Shown piece after piece: positions 1 to 12,252 of a DNA stretch of 64,000 nucleotides (position 1 is the stretch's first letter; every line of letters starts with the position of its first letter). The position numbers and the translations under genes are program-made. Origin of the DNA: Trachythela sp. YZ-2020 (lineage: Eukaryota; Cnidaria; Anthozoa; Malacalcyonacea; Clavulariidae); NCBI GenBank assembly GCA_016169945.1, contig JADLSH010000112.1, positions 1,054,001 through 1,118,000 of the forward strand. Reading direction: 5' to 3'. The notes below the pieces were generated by a model, which was given only the letters and a program-made list of their open reading frames with translations, was not told where the DNA came from and made no database searches.

Positions 1-334
1 TATTAATTGGCAAATTTTAAAACATTCTATTTCGTATACGGGAGGATCAAAACGATGCAATTTATGTTTAGAAGAAAAATTTTGTATTTTGAAAGAAAAA
101 AACAAGGATTGTTTACTCAACAAAAGAGCTGAAATAATTTCACGATGTCGTCATCGTAATAAATTTCGCGTAAACAACGCAAACAAAGCCATGCATGCAC
201 ACATTGTCTCCCACACACACACCCACGCCCCGGCAGGAAGCATATAAGCGGTCATTTCTTTCGATACTTGTAAACTGCCTGATGATTCTTTTACAGATGA
301 AACAGCCTGTTGCAGACAAGTTTTGAGGTAAGCG

Positions 335-337
<3 letters not shown>
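1..337. other. Non-genic flank
   Basis: I see no coding exon here. The sequence is AT-rich with a short CA-rich stretch near 211-226 and runs into the TA microsatellite. Apparent short reading frames on both strands come from low complexity. Confidence 0.6.

Positions 338-381
<44 letters not shown>
338..381. repeat. (TA)n microsatellite
   Basis: An uninterrupted TA dinucleotide run directly abuts the first 281-bp tandem unit. A second TA run at about 2099-2120 closes the array, so the array sits inside a TA microsatellite. Confidence 0.95.
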
Positions 382-385
<4 letters not shown>

Positions 386-2100
386 AAATCTGCAGACATG
401 CATGTTTCGCCGTTCAACGGCTCGTCAGTGCAGCTTGTAACGCAGTCTAGATGCGAGTGACTTCGTATTTATACACCATACTCTTGCCCTCACCAAGCGC
501 ATGTGGTACAATACTCAGACACATGCGCATCCAGACATGCGTGAAGTGTCTTGGGCCAGAGTGCTCAAACGACCACAAGGGAAGTGAGCTTTTGCATTAT
601 AGCTTATAGCCACCAATTAACCTCACAGAGTGCTCAACAACACAAGTGAAGGAGCATATATAGTCAAATCTGCAGACATGCATGTTTCGCCGTTCAACGG
701 CTCGTCAGTGCAGCTTGTAACGCAGTTTAGATGCGAGTGACTTCGTATTTATACACCATACTCTTGCCCTCACCAAGCGCATGTGGTACAATACTCAGAC
801 ACATGCGCATCCAGACATGCGTGAAGTGTCTTGGGGCCAGAGTGCTCAAACGACCACAAGGGAAGTGAGCTTTTGCATTATAGCTTATAGCCACCAATTA
901 ACCTCACAGAGTGCTCAACAACACAAGTGAAGGAGCATATATAGTCAAATCTGCAGACATGCATGTTTCGCCGTTCAACGGCTCGTCAGTGCAGCTTGTA
1001 ACGCAGTCTAGATGCGAGTGACTTCGTATTTATACACCATACTCTTGCCCTCACCAAGCGCATGTGGTACAACACTCAGACACATGCGCATCCAGACATG
1101 CGTGAAGTGTCTTGGGGCCAGAGTGCTCAAACGACCACAAGGGAAGTGAGCTTTTGCATTATAGCTTATAGCCACCATATAAGTCAAATCTATATAGTCA
1201 AATCTGCAGACATGCATGTTTCGCCGTTCAACGGCTCGTCAGTGCAGCTTGTAACGCAGTCTAGATGCGAGTGACTTCGTATTTATACACCATACTCTTG
1301 CCCTCACCAAGCGCATGTGGTACAATACTCAGACACATGCGCATCCAGACATGCGTGAAGTGTCTTGGGGCCAGAGTGCTCAAACGACCACAAGGGAAGT
1401 GAGCTTTTGCATTATAGCTTATAGCCACCAATTAACCTCACAGAGTGCTCAACAACACAAGTGAAGGAGCATATATAGTCAAATCTGCAGACATGCATGT
1501 TTCGCCGTTCAACGGCTCGTCAGTGCAACTTGTAACGCAGTCTAGATGCGAGTGACTTCGTATTTATACACCATACTCTTGCCCTCACCAAGCGCATGTG
1601 GTACAATACTCAGACACATGCGCATCCAGACATGCGTGAAGTGTCTTGGGGCCAGAGTGCTCAAACGACCACAAGGGAAGTGAGCTTTTGCATTATAGCT
1701 TATAGCCACCAATTAACCTCACAGAGTGCTCAACAACACAAGTGAAGGAGCATATATAGTCAAATCTGCAGACATGCATGTTTCGCCGTTCAACGGCTCG
1801 TCAGTGCAGCTTGTAACGCAGTCTAGATGCGAGTGACTTCGTATTTATACACCATACTCTTGCCCTCACCAAGCGCATGTGGTACAATACTCAGACACAT
1901 GCGCATCCAGACATGCGTGAAGTGTCTTGGGGCCAGAGTGCTCAAACGACCACAAGGGAAGTGAGCTTTTGCATTATAGCTTATAGCCACCATATAAGTC
2001 AAATCTATATAGTCAAATCTGCAGACATGCATATATATATAGTCAAATCTGCAGACATGCATGTTTCGCCGTTCAACGGCTCGTCAGTGCAGCTTGTAAT
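381..2100 (+). repeat. 281-bp tandem repeat array
   Basis: Units begin with TAGTCAAATCTGCAGACATG at about 381, 661, 942, 1195, 1476, 1757, 2010 and 2040 (the last partial). Most spacings are 280-281 bp. Two are 253 bp because the unit end is replaced by a short duplication of the unit start (near 1178-1200 and 1992-2015). Copies are nearly identical, which suggests recent amplification or homogenisation. Each unit holds a TATA-like stretch and repeated ATGCAT/ACATGC words. No open frame is conserved. A reverse-oriented pair of the same unit lies at 14297-14706. It could be a satellite or the core repeat of a MITE-like element that targets TA runs. Confidence 0.9.
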
Positions 2101-2220
2101 ATATATATATATATATATATCGACATACATGCAGATATATTATTTAAAGCATGCAAAAACAAGAAATATATCAATAGTCATGCAAGTTCATAAATGTTCT
2201 ATACTCTATAAGTCAGCCTT

Positions 2221-5200
2221 TCATTTTCTATAACTGGCTAGTGCAGACTGAAATGGACCAACAATATCTTCAGGCACATCAATATCATTAAATATATAAC
2301 ACTGGAGAATATTTAAACCAATCTCCATAAAACGTCGATAGTCAAAATCCAAAAGATAAAAACTTGCCAGTAGCGCAAGTACTCCTTCATTCAGCTTTGT
2401 TGCCTCTATATCGGCCAGAATGATTTTCCCAATAATGAGGTAGCATTTGCTTTTTTCCACCACGAGAACAGGCACATTGCCAGACCGTTTGGAGCACCAA
2501 ACTTCTGGGTCTTCATGATCCTAACAAAGAATCACATGGATAATTAAGGTTTCGATATGCTATGTTTGCTCAATACATGTTAATTGAACATATATGCTTA
2601 CTGTCGATGCAATGGAAGTGTTTATAAAATATTGCACAAATTCATTTCATCAACTTGAAAAATTCATTTGATAGAATATTGCTCTACTTCCTGTTTGTGT
2701 GAATGGACCAATGGCTTTTCGTTTCCGTGACTGATTGACCAATTGGGAACAAGCATGTCAGTAAACAGGAAGTTGAGCAATATTCTATCAAATGAAATTT
2801 TCAAGTTGATGAAATGAATTTGTGCAATATTTTATGAACACTTCTATTGCATCGACAGTAAAAGTTTCTGCAAGGAAAACCTTGGACAAATCACAATTAT
2901 AGTGTAGGGGTGATTTAAGCATTGACCTTGATAATCAACAAACCTTTAGTGTGTGGATTAAGTCCATTAGTTTCTTTGGCTGCTTCTGTTGGAAATGATC
3001 AGTTGTTTGACACTTTAACTTAATTATCTTAAGTTCATATTTCAGTTATGTTTATAAGTCAGTGTTACCATGACATTATCGAATGATTTTTTGAGAGTTT
3101 ACTGAGCGAACACGGAATATTCGGTTTTTCTATTGTTTTTATTTATATTTCTTTCAATTTTATATGTTTTGATTAAAACTATGTTTGTATTTTTAAAGTG
3201 TGGAAGTTATTATTTTATCCAGTGTCGCGGGAAACATATAGGGCGCAAAAAATGTGATTTTTGAGACAAATTCCCGACACTTCTTTCCAGAACTGAATAA
3301 CAAATGCAGATTTTGGAAGACATGCACAATATTGGAATCTGTAAATAAATTAAACAATTATATAATTCTAAGCAAAATCAGGATGTGTTTCCTCTTTTTG
3401 GACTATGGGCTTCTTTGTACTGTGTAATTGGAATTATTACAAATTTGTGTTACTGGCTAATTAAACAAAAAATGTTGTGTTTCCAGGAACCGGACTGACC
3501 TGAATTATTTCCTCCAACCTGAAAACTTTGGTTCAACCAAGAATGTGGATTGTGTATTGAAATAAAAAATGGAAACTTTTTCAAAGTGATATTCAAAATT
3601 ATTCAAACCTGCGCAGATTAAACCGGAAACACAACATTTTCTTGTGTGGCCTAAGTGTGTGCATAAGTTGGTAAAAACTTACTTGGCTTTGGGCTTTTTG
3701 TGGTGCAGAATAATTGATTTAACCCATCAAAGCACAAGACTTGTTGAACAAGTAACATTGTCTGGCATTAGACAGAGTAAAGAATAACATATGGTATATA
3801 AATTTGAGCACATTGTGGCTTAATGGGTTAAAGAGATCCTCTAAAATGCTTAATATGTCACACTTACATGACCACTTTCCTCGTCCTTCAAGCATGGGTA
3901 GGTTAGCACCAAAGATTTTGCCATCTCTTCAATTTCTGTGGGAGTAGGGAATCTGTTGAAAGGGGGAGCAGACGAAGCGGAATCATCAGATGTTGATGGT
4001 GATTTAGACAGATGGGTACTAGACGATAATGTGCCAATTCTGCTTGTCTTGGCAGTGACAGAACATTTATCACCCTAAAAATAAATTTAGTGAGCACTAC
4101 CTGATAAGCAATATTTATATGTCATTATAATGTGCAGTAAAAGGCACTGCCCTTTCGTGAAAACACTATAAAACAATGTTTAGAGTGATTTGCATTGGCA
4201 CATAATGATTTACTTCAATTATGTGCCAATGTGAATCACTCTAAACACTGTAGTACTATTAATACCTACTATAGCAAACATAGTTACTTACATTTAAGGA
4301 CGCAGACAAATTAACAGTGTGCAATCAATTGAATCAAATGTACACATTGTTGTGGCCCAAATAGTGAAAATTTATGACATTAACAAAATCAGGATCGGAC
4401 TGACAAAACCTAAATCAGACTGGACTGAAAACTTTCATTTTAATCATACATATATGTAGCTAAAACAGTGATGGTAAAATTATTTTTTCTAATAAATTAT
4501 AATTCTTGGATTTCATATGACGTCACATAATCATGTCAACTCTGTTTATCAAACTCCTTGAAAAATCCTAACTTCCTGTTTGAGTTGAACAATCATGTGT
4601 GTTGGAACGTTCCTATTGCCGCAACTGTAACCAACAGGCTGGAGTTCAGATCTGTAAAACAGTCAGATGCCGGAACCAAAAAACCGGAGTTTGCCCACCA
4701 CTATTCAGAGTGAGTCGATTGTTCGCTTTATGTATTAGCCTTGTGTTTGGTGGCAAATACATGCAATTTGGGATCATTTTATCACTCACATACAGCATGA
4801 ATGCAACACATTTGAAGTTGACCCCAACTTGATTCACTGTGTATAATGCTTAGTGAAACCCACCAATAGCAGTGATTTTTCATTCAGTCCAGATTCTAAA
4901 CATGAATATAATCATGGTCATTTATGAAACAATTTTATAATTAAGAACCACGAGTAAATATTTTGTAACCCCCCTGTATAGCAGGTAAAAAAAATGTGAC
5001 CCACCCTTCCATCTCCCCACTCTCCCAGCTATAAAATGTGTTTCTATTAAAATCAAACTATAAGCATTATTTTCTTTAATATAGGTCCCTCTTCATCTTT
5101 CAGATATTTCGGTAAAGATTTTCGACCACATCTGAAACCATTGATCTATATTTATTTAGCCTTTTATAGATCGAATGTCAATACTCAAAATATATCAACA

Positions 5201-5461
5201 AGTTTTCGTTTTGAATATGTCAAATATTACTTAAGAAAAAGGCAAATATAAACAAAATAATAATCGTTGCTCTTTTCTTGTTAATATATATCAAAACAAA
5301 AAAGAAATAAGGCTGCTACTGTATCTTCAAGATTCAATTCTAGAATCTAAACTGACAAATTTTAATACGAATTTAAAACTGAACTTACCTTGGAGAACAT
5401 CGCCGATATTATTCGACACTCGAGTAATTACATCAAAGAGGGAATTCTTTTCAATATCCAT
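2221..5461 (-). CDS. Multi-exon gene, uncharacterised protein
   Basis: Three exons read on the minus strand. Exon A is 5461-5389, starting with ATG (MDIEKNSLFDV...) and ending at a strong GTAAG donor. Exon B is 4074-3868, after a polypyrimidine-AG acceptor, and is Ser/Thr-rich, then FPTPTEIEEMAKSLVLTYP, ending at CAT/GTAAGTG. Exon C is 2520-2221, after TTGTTAG, with the PVLVVEKSKCYLIIGK segment and a TGA stop. B to C is in phase. A to B is not, because A leaves one extra base, so a small exon is missing from my model or A belongs elsewhere. The 'EMAKSLV.TYPCLKD ... PVLVV' pattern resembles a family of uncharacterised cnidarian and fish proteins that I know only by pattern. No catalytic motif is visible. 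B and C contain no stops, so the gene could be live. The function is unknown. Confidence 0.5.
2600..2860. mobile_element. Foldback MITE in intron
   Basis: Near-perfect inverted arms of about 100 bp (2600-2700 and about 2765-2860) begin TACTGTCGATGCAATGGAAG and end in its reverse complement. A short unique loop lies between them. There is no coding capacity. It sits inside the intron between exons B and C of the surrounding minus-strand gene. Confidence 0.85.
4178..4246. repeat. Short perfect hairpin
   Basis: Arms of 29 bp (4178-4206 and 4218-4246) pair with one mismatch around an 11-nt loop. It is intronic and most likely a tiny foldback element. Confidence 0.8.
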
Positions 5462-5709
5462 GACTTGCTGGGATTCAAAATACAATATAAATGTATATAA
5501 AAAGCAAAAAAGCTCTTAAAAAATCGCAGCTGTGATTCAAATTTGCCTCCTAGCCTCGTGTCACACCGATGCGCAGATGCATGATCATAATGCTTGCATG
5601 TAAACAAGGCTTGGCATCAATACGAGGCTAATATTTTGTTCCGCAATGTATTCGGTCAGCGGTTGTCATAAAAAAGATGTAAAATAAAAATTCGTTCTAT
5701 AAGCACCTT

Positions 5710-5836
5710 GTGAGAAACCACAGTCTGGAATATTATGCCGAAAATGAGGAAACGAGCGATCAAAGCACTGATGAAAACGACAACGAATCCAACATTCCGA
5801 CTGAGCCAGAAGGTCAAGATGAAGATACTTTGCAAG
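5710..5836 (+). other. Possible acidic coding exon
   Basis: An open frame encodes an acidic, low-complexity segment (EETSDQSTDENDNES and onward) that ends at CAA/GTATTA, a plausible donor. No in-frame ATG is close upstream. Acidic N-terminal exons often precede transposase-like genes in such genomes, so this could belong to the gene at 7834-9977, but I cannot show the splice. Confidence 0.25.
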
Positions 5837-5843
5837 TATTAAT

Positions 5844-5938
5844 AGCCTCTGATTGGCTACTTGCACAAAGGAAGCTCCAATCCAATTGCTCGGATCACTT
5901 GATTGGTTTCTTATTTTGCTACAAGCCAATCAGAGGCT
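5844..5938. mobile_element. 95-bp MITE with 15-bp TIR
   Basis: The ends AGCCTCTGATTGGCT and AGCCAATCAGAGGCT are perfect inverted repeats bounding a 95-bp segment. It lies just downstream of the possible donor site at 5837. Confidence 0.7.
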
Positions 5939-7833
5939 TTGTTTACAAAATTGGTTGTGAATTTCAATTTGCAATTTTTCACACCGGTTGCAAATTGCTC
6001 AGAGCAATCTCCAAATCAAAATTGCAATGTTGCGTGCCAATATTGCAATGTTGCTCGCAACGGAACACCGGATTTGACTGTAATAGTTTACATACAGTAT
6101 TATGAAAAAAAAACACTTAATGTTTTGTAACATATGGCACTACAGACTACTACAGAGGCTAGTGCAGGGTTTGTGCTACTCCTTGAATACTACTTGATTG
6201 ATCTCTGAATTTCAAGGGCACTTGCCCTTGCACATGCCCTTGAAATTTGCAGTTTTTAAGAAACTCCTTGAATACTCCTTGCATTTTGTCAAACATAACT
6301 TTAAAATAAAGTTTCATTATAAAAGTAAAATCCTTAAATCCATAGTGTAACATTTTCTTACTTGTCATCACTCATTGTTGCACACGTAAGTCTCCGAATA
6401 AAGATACCATAAAAATGATCATTTTTTAACAGTGTCAACTTGTAAAATGTTACTATTTGACTCCTTAAAAACTACTTCAATACTCCTTGAATTTAACTTT
6501 TCAAGACCAGCAGGAACCCTGTAGTGGTAGACATATACTGGGGGTGGGCAGAGAGGTGGGCAGAGAGGTGGGCAGGAAGTATATGTGTATTACTCAACAA
6601 CCAAATCATTATTACAATGCTGTAGCCGATGCTGATCAACCCTAAGATGAAGATTTATATTTTACTGTTTTGGCGGTGTTATCACAAACAAGTTACAGGG
6701 GGGAGAGGTATTTAGCTTGATCATACATAATTCATTGTACAGTAAAATTGTCTAATACCATAACCTTTGTATTTTATAACTCTGATTTTCGAAGCACTTT
6801 TTGTATTGAAGGTGAAGGAAAGGAACTGTTTAACTCAGGTTTGACAAAATAAATTATCTAAATTATCATTATCTTTCAATGTGCCAAAAAGCTCCCTACT
6901 TTGGTGTTTTGCTCTGTGTAATAAACAGTGATTTAATTATTTGGTAGTAGGCATTACTAATATAACTCTGTATTGTAATGTTCTGAGGGGGGGGGGGGTC
7001 AGTATAGGTAGCTATGTGAGAATTGTTTTCCTATTTTTCAGGTAGTTGGATAACCTACTCTTCTCAATTCCTGATAATAACTCAACAGTAGTCAAAACGT
7101 AGAATTAAAAAAATATGAATTTCTACTCTTCTCAACTACTAACTCTGTATCGAAAACAAACATGTTTACTTAAGCAGATGCTTGTGTAATGCTTGGTCAA
7201 AATATTTCTAAAATATTATATAACTAGTGTAGATTCTGGCATTTGACCAGGGATGAATTTTCAGATTTTGGTTGGGGGGGGCTGCAAAAAAATCAGGGGG
7301 TGCAAGCGAAATCTATAACTTTATTTCAACTTGTCTATAAATATTTTCTAACATTGTAGCAATAGATCGTGCTAATTTTAATCTACAGATTTGAATTTCA
7401 AGTTATTAAAGTGGTTTAGATAACGCAGAAAAATGAACAGACACTAGTTTGTAAATTTTTCTCATTTTAAGGTATATAAACAATGTCAATAACAGGTGGA
7501 ATTGCTTTGGCATTTTTTTGCCAGGCAAACTATGAAAATCGTAACTTACCTCGGTGATCGAGTGCCGAGGTGAATTTTGAGGGTTATAATTCTATTATTC
7601 TATGATCAAATTGGCCACCATTTTTCTTTTGCAGTCAGCGTTCCACTTTTCGAAAATCAAAATTTCCTTTAATTTTTTGAACATCAAACAAATTGCACAT
7701 CAATTTTTCCTCACTAATTCGAACCCTGGTTAAAACTAGGAAGGAATTTGTCCAATTACTGTACAAGCCTTGAGCAGGAAAATCTCATGGTTAAACGTGC
7801 ATAGTCATTACTAAAAGTAATGTTTTTCTTTAG
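5939..7833. other. Non-genic stretch
   Basis: I see no convincing exon. There is a small GGTGGGCAGAGA minisatellite at about 6543-6575, a G-homopolymer at about 6986-6998 and another near 7275. Several AT-rich segments carry only random-length frames. Confidence 0.5.
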
Positions 7834-9977
7834 GTGGCTCTTGATAATGTTATTGACAGTACATCAACAATAATAAATTGCCTTGGAACTTGCGAAAAGA
7901 AGTTTAATTGATGCATGGGAGAGCCATGAACCTGGAAAGGACTTTTCAGAAGCTATTACAGATACTTTTGGCAATATGCAAAATCCCTTCTCCTCTCTGA
8001 GAACAAATCATTTACAGGCATCATACATAAAGAAAAACCTTCATTATGTGGAAATGAAAGAGGTTGTCCTTGGAACAAAGATTTCCAGAAAGATGTGGAA
8101 AAATAAGCGATCACTTTTTGAAAAGGAAGAAACCTTTGTGTACATACCATTGATCAAGAGCCTGTGTCAGCTGTTGTCCAACAAAAAGATAGCAAAACAT
8201 ACCATTAAAAAACCTAACCAGTGTGACGAGGACATTTACTATGATATCTGCGATGGTCAAGTATTCCGAACTGATAGGTTTTTACTGATCATCCAGATGC
8301 ATTGCAAATAATCATCTACCATGATGCCGAAGCTGGATATGTTTTATTATACTTTAGGTAACTTTAATCCTAAAATAAGATCAAGGCACTGTGCAGTTAG
8401 ACTGTTGGGCATTGTAAATGCGAAATTGGTTAAGAAATATGGATACGACGCTGTTTTGAAACCTATGATTGAGGATATCAAGAAAATTGAATCTGGATTT
8501 CCATGCCTTGTCAATGGCACAGAGAAGCTTCTATATGGAAAAGTTGTTAGTTGCACTGGTGACACTGTAGGCCAGCATGAGTGGGGGGTTCAAAGTTGGT
8601 GTTGGTTTTGCATTTCAAAAATGCCGTCACTGCCAATACCACTATGAAGCTATGCAGCAGAGTTTTTACGAGGAAGATTTTGTCCCAAGGACAAAGGAAA
8701 GTTATGAACGCCAATGTCGTGAGATTAAAGAAGCACCAACTGAACAATTAAAGAACGACTTAGGAATAACATATGGACTTATTAATCGCAGCCCACTGTG
8801 TGATCTTGATTTGTTTGATGTAACCAAGCAGCTACCACTGGACATCATGCACACCTTGTTAGAAGGAGTAGTTCAATATGAACTCTGTCATATATTAGCA
8901 CGTTATATTTCTCAGGGACATTTCACATTGATGGAGTTTAATGCAGCGATTGCCAGTCATAAATATGGCTACAGCGAGGTTTCTGACAAACCTGGCCCTC
9001 TGAGGAAATCTGTGTTCCATGGTGATGAAGCGTACAAGTTAAAGTACAAGGCTGCCCAAGCACGCTTATTTCTCCGCCTCTTGCCATTTATGCTCTCCAC
9101 ACTTATATCCGATAATGATGAATGCTATTCTCTGATTATGGAACTGATTGAAATTTGCCAAATAGTGTTTTCACCAGTCATTAGTCTGTCTACAATTAAC
9201 CTGTTGAAACTGAAGATTGGTGCACACCTAGGAAACTCTAAGGAGCACTTTCCAGAGGTTAACATCACACCAAAGCAACACTACTTAATACATATCCCAA
9301 CAATTATAAAAGAGCTGGGTCCTCTTATTCGGCATTCATGTTTTGCCTTCGAGTCTGCACACAATTACTTTAAAGAACTGGCACGCAAGCAAAACTTAAA
9401 AAACCTGGCAAAATCTTTGGCTCAACGGTGTCAGTTTAAAGAATGTGGAAATTTTGCCGATGTCAAAGAAGCACCACAGTCACACCCATTATTCTCATCT
9501 GAAAATAATTTTGGTTCCCTTACCTTAGCTAAAGAGCAAGAAAACCGAAAATTGAGAGAGAAGCTAAACAGCTCTGCCTTACTGCCAGGCATTCAGCTTC
9601 AGCACATGTACAAGGCAAGCTGGGTTTCTTGTTATGGTACAAAGTTTAAAAGTGGAGCTGTCATTATCTGTGATGTTGACATTGAGTTGGTTAGACCAAT
9701 CTTTGGAACTGTTTTTCTAATCTGGCTGATCAATGACTATATTTACTTTGAATATTCTCCATTAGACACACTTTGCTTCGATGAAAGGTTTCAAGATTAC
9801 CATGTCAAGAATTCAGAGGAAGTTGAGTCGAAAGTTGGTTCATATGAAAGCCTGGTAGACTTTAATGTACTTCACATTCATGAAGACAATGAAGGGGAAC
9901 TGTATGTACCAGTGAAATATGACATTCTAGACGTAATTGAACAACATTTGAAAGGGAGTAATCCTCTTAAATATTGA
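7834..9977 (+). pseudogene. Transposase-like gene, frameshifted
   Basis: A 3' splice acceptor (TTTTTCTTTAG) precedes 7834. Similarity-like reading continues in successive frames: 7883-8311, 8321-8647 and 8577-9977. Breaks occur near 8280 (one-base shift), 8335 (apparent deletion before FYYTLGNFNPKIRS) and 8580 (shift in a six-G run). The long 3' frame has LPLDIMHTLLEGVVQYEL, then HYLIHIPTIIKELGPLIRH and FESAHNYFKELA. This order is seen in large metazoan and fungal transposase-derived proteins, possibly EnSpm/CACTA Tnp2-related. The C-terminal part (KASWVSCYGTKFKSG...) matches the usual tail of these proteins by pattern. No terminal repeats are evident. The single-base breaks mean it is either a young pseudogene or carries sequencing errors. 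The family call is moderate. Confidence 0.65.
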
Positions 9978-10252
9978 GAAAATCTGAGCAATGGGCTGAC
10001 AAGATGATTTATGATGGGAGCTCCAATGTGAAGTAAGTTACTCACTCAGTATAATACACCTCTTTTGATAATAGACCTAGGAGGTGCTTAGTCTCGATGA
10101 TTTGCATTGCAATGCAAAGTAGGAAACATGTGGGGGGAAATGTACAGTTTCGTATTTATATACAGTATGCATTGAAAACCATCTGACGTAAGCACTTCTA
10201 AAGTCTATTTGTAATGCAGTTATCGATTGGGTGTATTAGCATGCTTCCAATG

Positions 10253-10481
10253 TGTTTAGAAGGAACTAATGAACACGGAATTAATTACTATTCTTGCGGA
10301 ACTAATCGAACGCTGTTAGTATTGTTGTTGACCATTCGTGTTGTGTGTTTAATATATTAGCATTATGTAAAATAGACAAAAAAAAGTATAAAAAAGGCCG
10401 TAAACGGTTTGGATAGTTAGTTAGTATACAGTCGTTTTATAGTGAAATATATTGTCGAAATTGTAGTTGTTCTCGTGAACA
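10253..10481 (+). repeat. 5' LTR (BEL/Pao)
   Basis: This 229-bp repeat matches 13354-13582 with about six substitutions. It contains a TATAAAA-like motif (AAGTATAAAAAAGG) that could serve as the core promoter, and starts and ends with TG...CA. Confidence 0.93.
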
Positions 10482-10529
10482 AAGATGGTAGCAGGAAATG
10501 GTTCTCATTTAAAGAAGGAATTGTGAATC

Positions 10530-12249
10530 ATGTGGAAGGACACAGACGAATCGGAGATGTATCGTGAATCTCAGACAGGGGAAGTAGAAGAGTCACTGGG
10601 CATGACGAGCTACGCTGTTAAAATACAAAGTTTAAAGAAAGAAAAGCGAATAAAAAAGATGCAGCTTACCAAGCTCTACACCCGCTTGGTTCGATTGATG
10701 GCAGACGGAGAGACATGTTGGGAGGCTATACTAGAGACTCTAGAGAGCTTCGAAGCGAAAAAGTATGAAGTTGTAGACATAATCGAGGACCTTATTACAG
10801 CATACCGGCAAATAAAGGATGAGAAAAATGTAATTAAAGTCGAAGAAGAACTGGATGTGGTGAGCTCTGATGCGGACAGAGATATTGCGTCGGTTAAAGC
10901 CTATTTATCAACTACGCTTCGAAAACCTTCTACATCAGAATCTGAGTTATTGAATACAGTTAAACGAAGTCAAGAACAGCGAGCGAGAAACGAAAAAGCT
11001 GACATCTGTACGGACAAAGGCGAGGATAGTCGAAGCGAAGCGGCTCCTATGGGACTTTTTAAGAATGCAAGACACGGACTCAAGACATCACAAGACGAGA
11101 TGGATGATTTAACTCGTCATTCAACATTTCAAAGAGGTGAACCAGCCTGGCAGTTACCATTCAGCAACAATAACAAACCTACTAAGTCGGGGTTGAACGA
11201 CGGGATTGATAGAAAGCTGCAGCCTATTCACATACCCAGATTCAATGGGGACAAGACAAAATTTGAATATTTTTGGGCGGCATTTTCAACAATGGTCGAT
11301 GATTCTGATGAGCCCGCTAAATACAAGATGGTTCGACTGAAGTTGTCTTGAAGGGAAGGCAGAAGAAGCGCTAGCCAAGTTGGGATTTTCAGAGGCAGCG
11401 TATGAAGAGGCGAAGAATACCTTGAGGCGAAAGTTTGGTGGTGAACGTCGCCAGGTCCAGAATTATTTAGACGAACTGAGAAATATGGCGCCATTACGAG
11501 AGCGAGATCTCGAAGATGTTGAGAAATTTACAGATCATTTGGTCAGCACTGTAGTTATGCTTAAAGAACAACGTCGTTGGAACGAATTGAAACAAAATAG
11601 TATGCTGTACACGTTGGTGATTGAGAAAATCCCCAGAACGATGTTGTCTAATTATTTTCGCTGGTCTCAAGAAAACCATCGTGATGAATCGTTAGAAACA
11701 TTGCGTGACTGGATGGTTGACGTAACAGAATACCGTGTTCGTGCCTTGGAAAGCAGAGAAGGCCTAACAGCAGTGAACTCAAAGAAATTTTATGTAAAGA
11801 CGATGCAACACAGTTACGCCACAGCACAGGGAAACAAAGGTCGAGTTGAGAATCGCCGTTCCTGTGTTTGTTGCGGAAAGACTGGTCATCGCGTGTGGGG
11901 TTGTCACCAATTTACTAAAGATTGGAGCGTGGATCAGAGGTGGAAATTGGCCAAGGAGAAACAGTTATGTTTTCGTTGCCTCTCGGGGAATCATCAAGGC
12001 AGAGATTGCTATAGCTCTAAAGAATGTGGGAACAATGGCTGTAAGAATACTCATCACAAGCTACTCCACAGACCGTTTAATTTGAAGTCAAACAACAACG
12101 ACCGAAAGGAAACCAGTACGAAGCCATATGAACGATCGCTCAAAGTTGTTCCAGATTCTTCAACCGTAAGTGAACAGAAACCAGATTACAACGTAGCTTC
12201 GGACCAGTACTCGTACACGACAACTTTGGCTTCAGCCGAAATGTCCTAA
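10530..12249 (+). pseudogene. gag: BEL/Pao Gag
   Basis: Reading starts at ATG 10530 with a charged N-terminus. The phrase IPRFNGDKTKFEYFWAAF is the conserved start of the BEL Gag core. A two-base loss near 11346 shifts the frame, and the protein continues from 11380 to 12249. Two CCHC zinc knuckles follow (CVCCGKTGHRVWGC and CFRCLSGNHQGRDC), which bind genomic RNA in the particle. A single TAA at 12247 separates Gag from the in-frame protease. In most BEL elements Gag and Pol are one frame, so this stop is probably a mutation, although readthrough is possible. Confidence 0.88.
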
Positions 12250-12252
12250 GAA

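Noticed and set aside
140..417. Open frames rich in Tyr-Ile repeats on both strands
   Set aside because: They translate the TA microsatellite and the 281-bp repeat. They are not proteins.
1008..2233. Frames repeated within the 281-bp array
   Set aside because: The same frame recurs because the unit recurs, and unit-length changes shift it. No start or composition supports coding.
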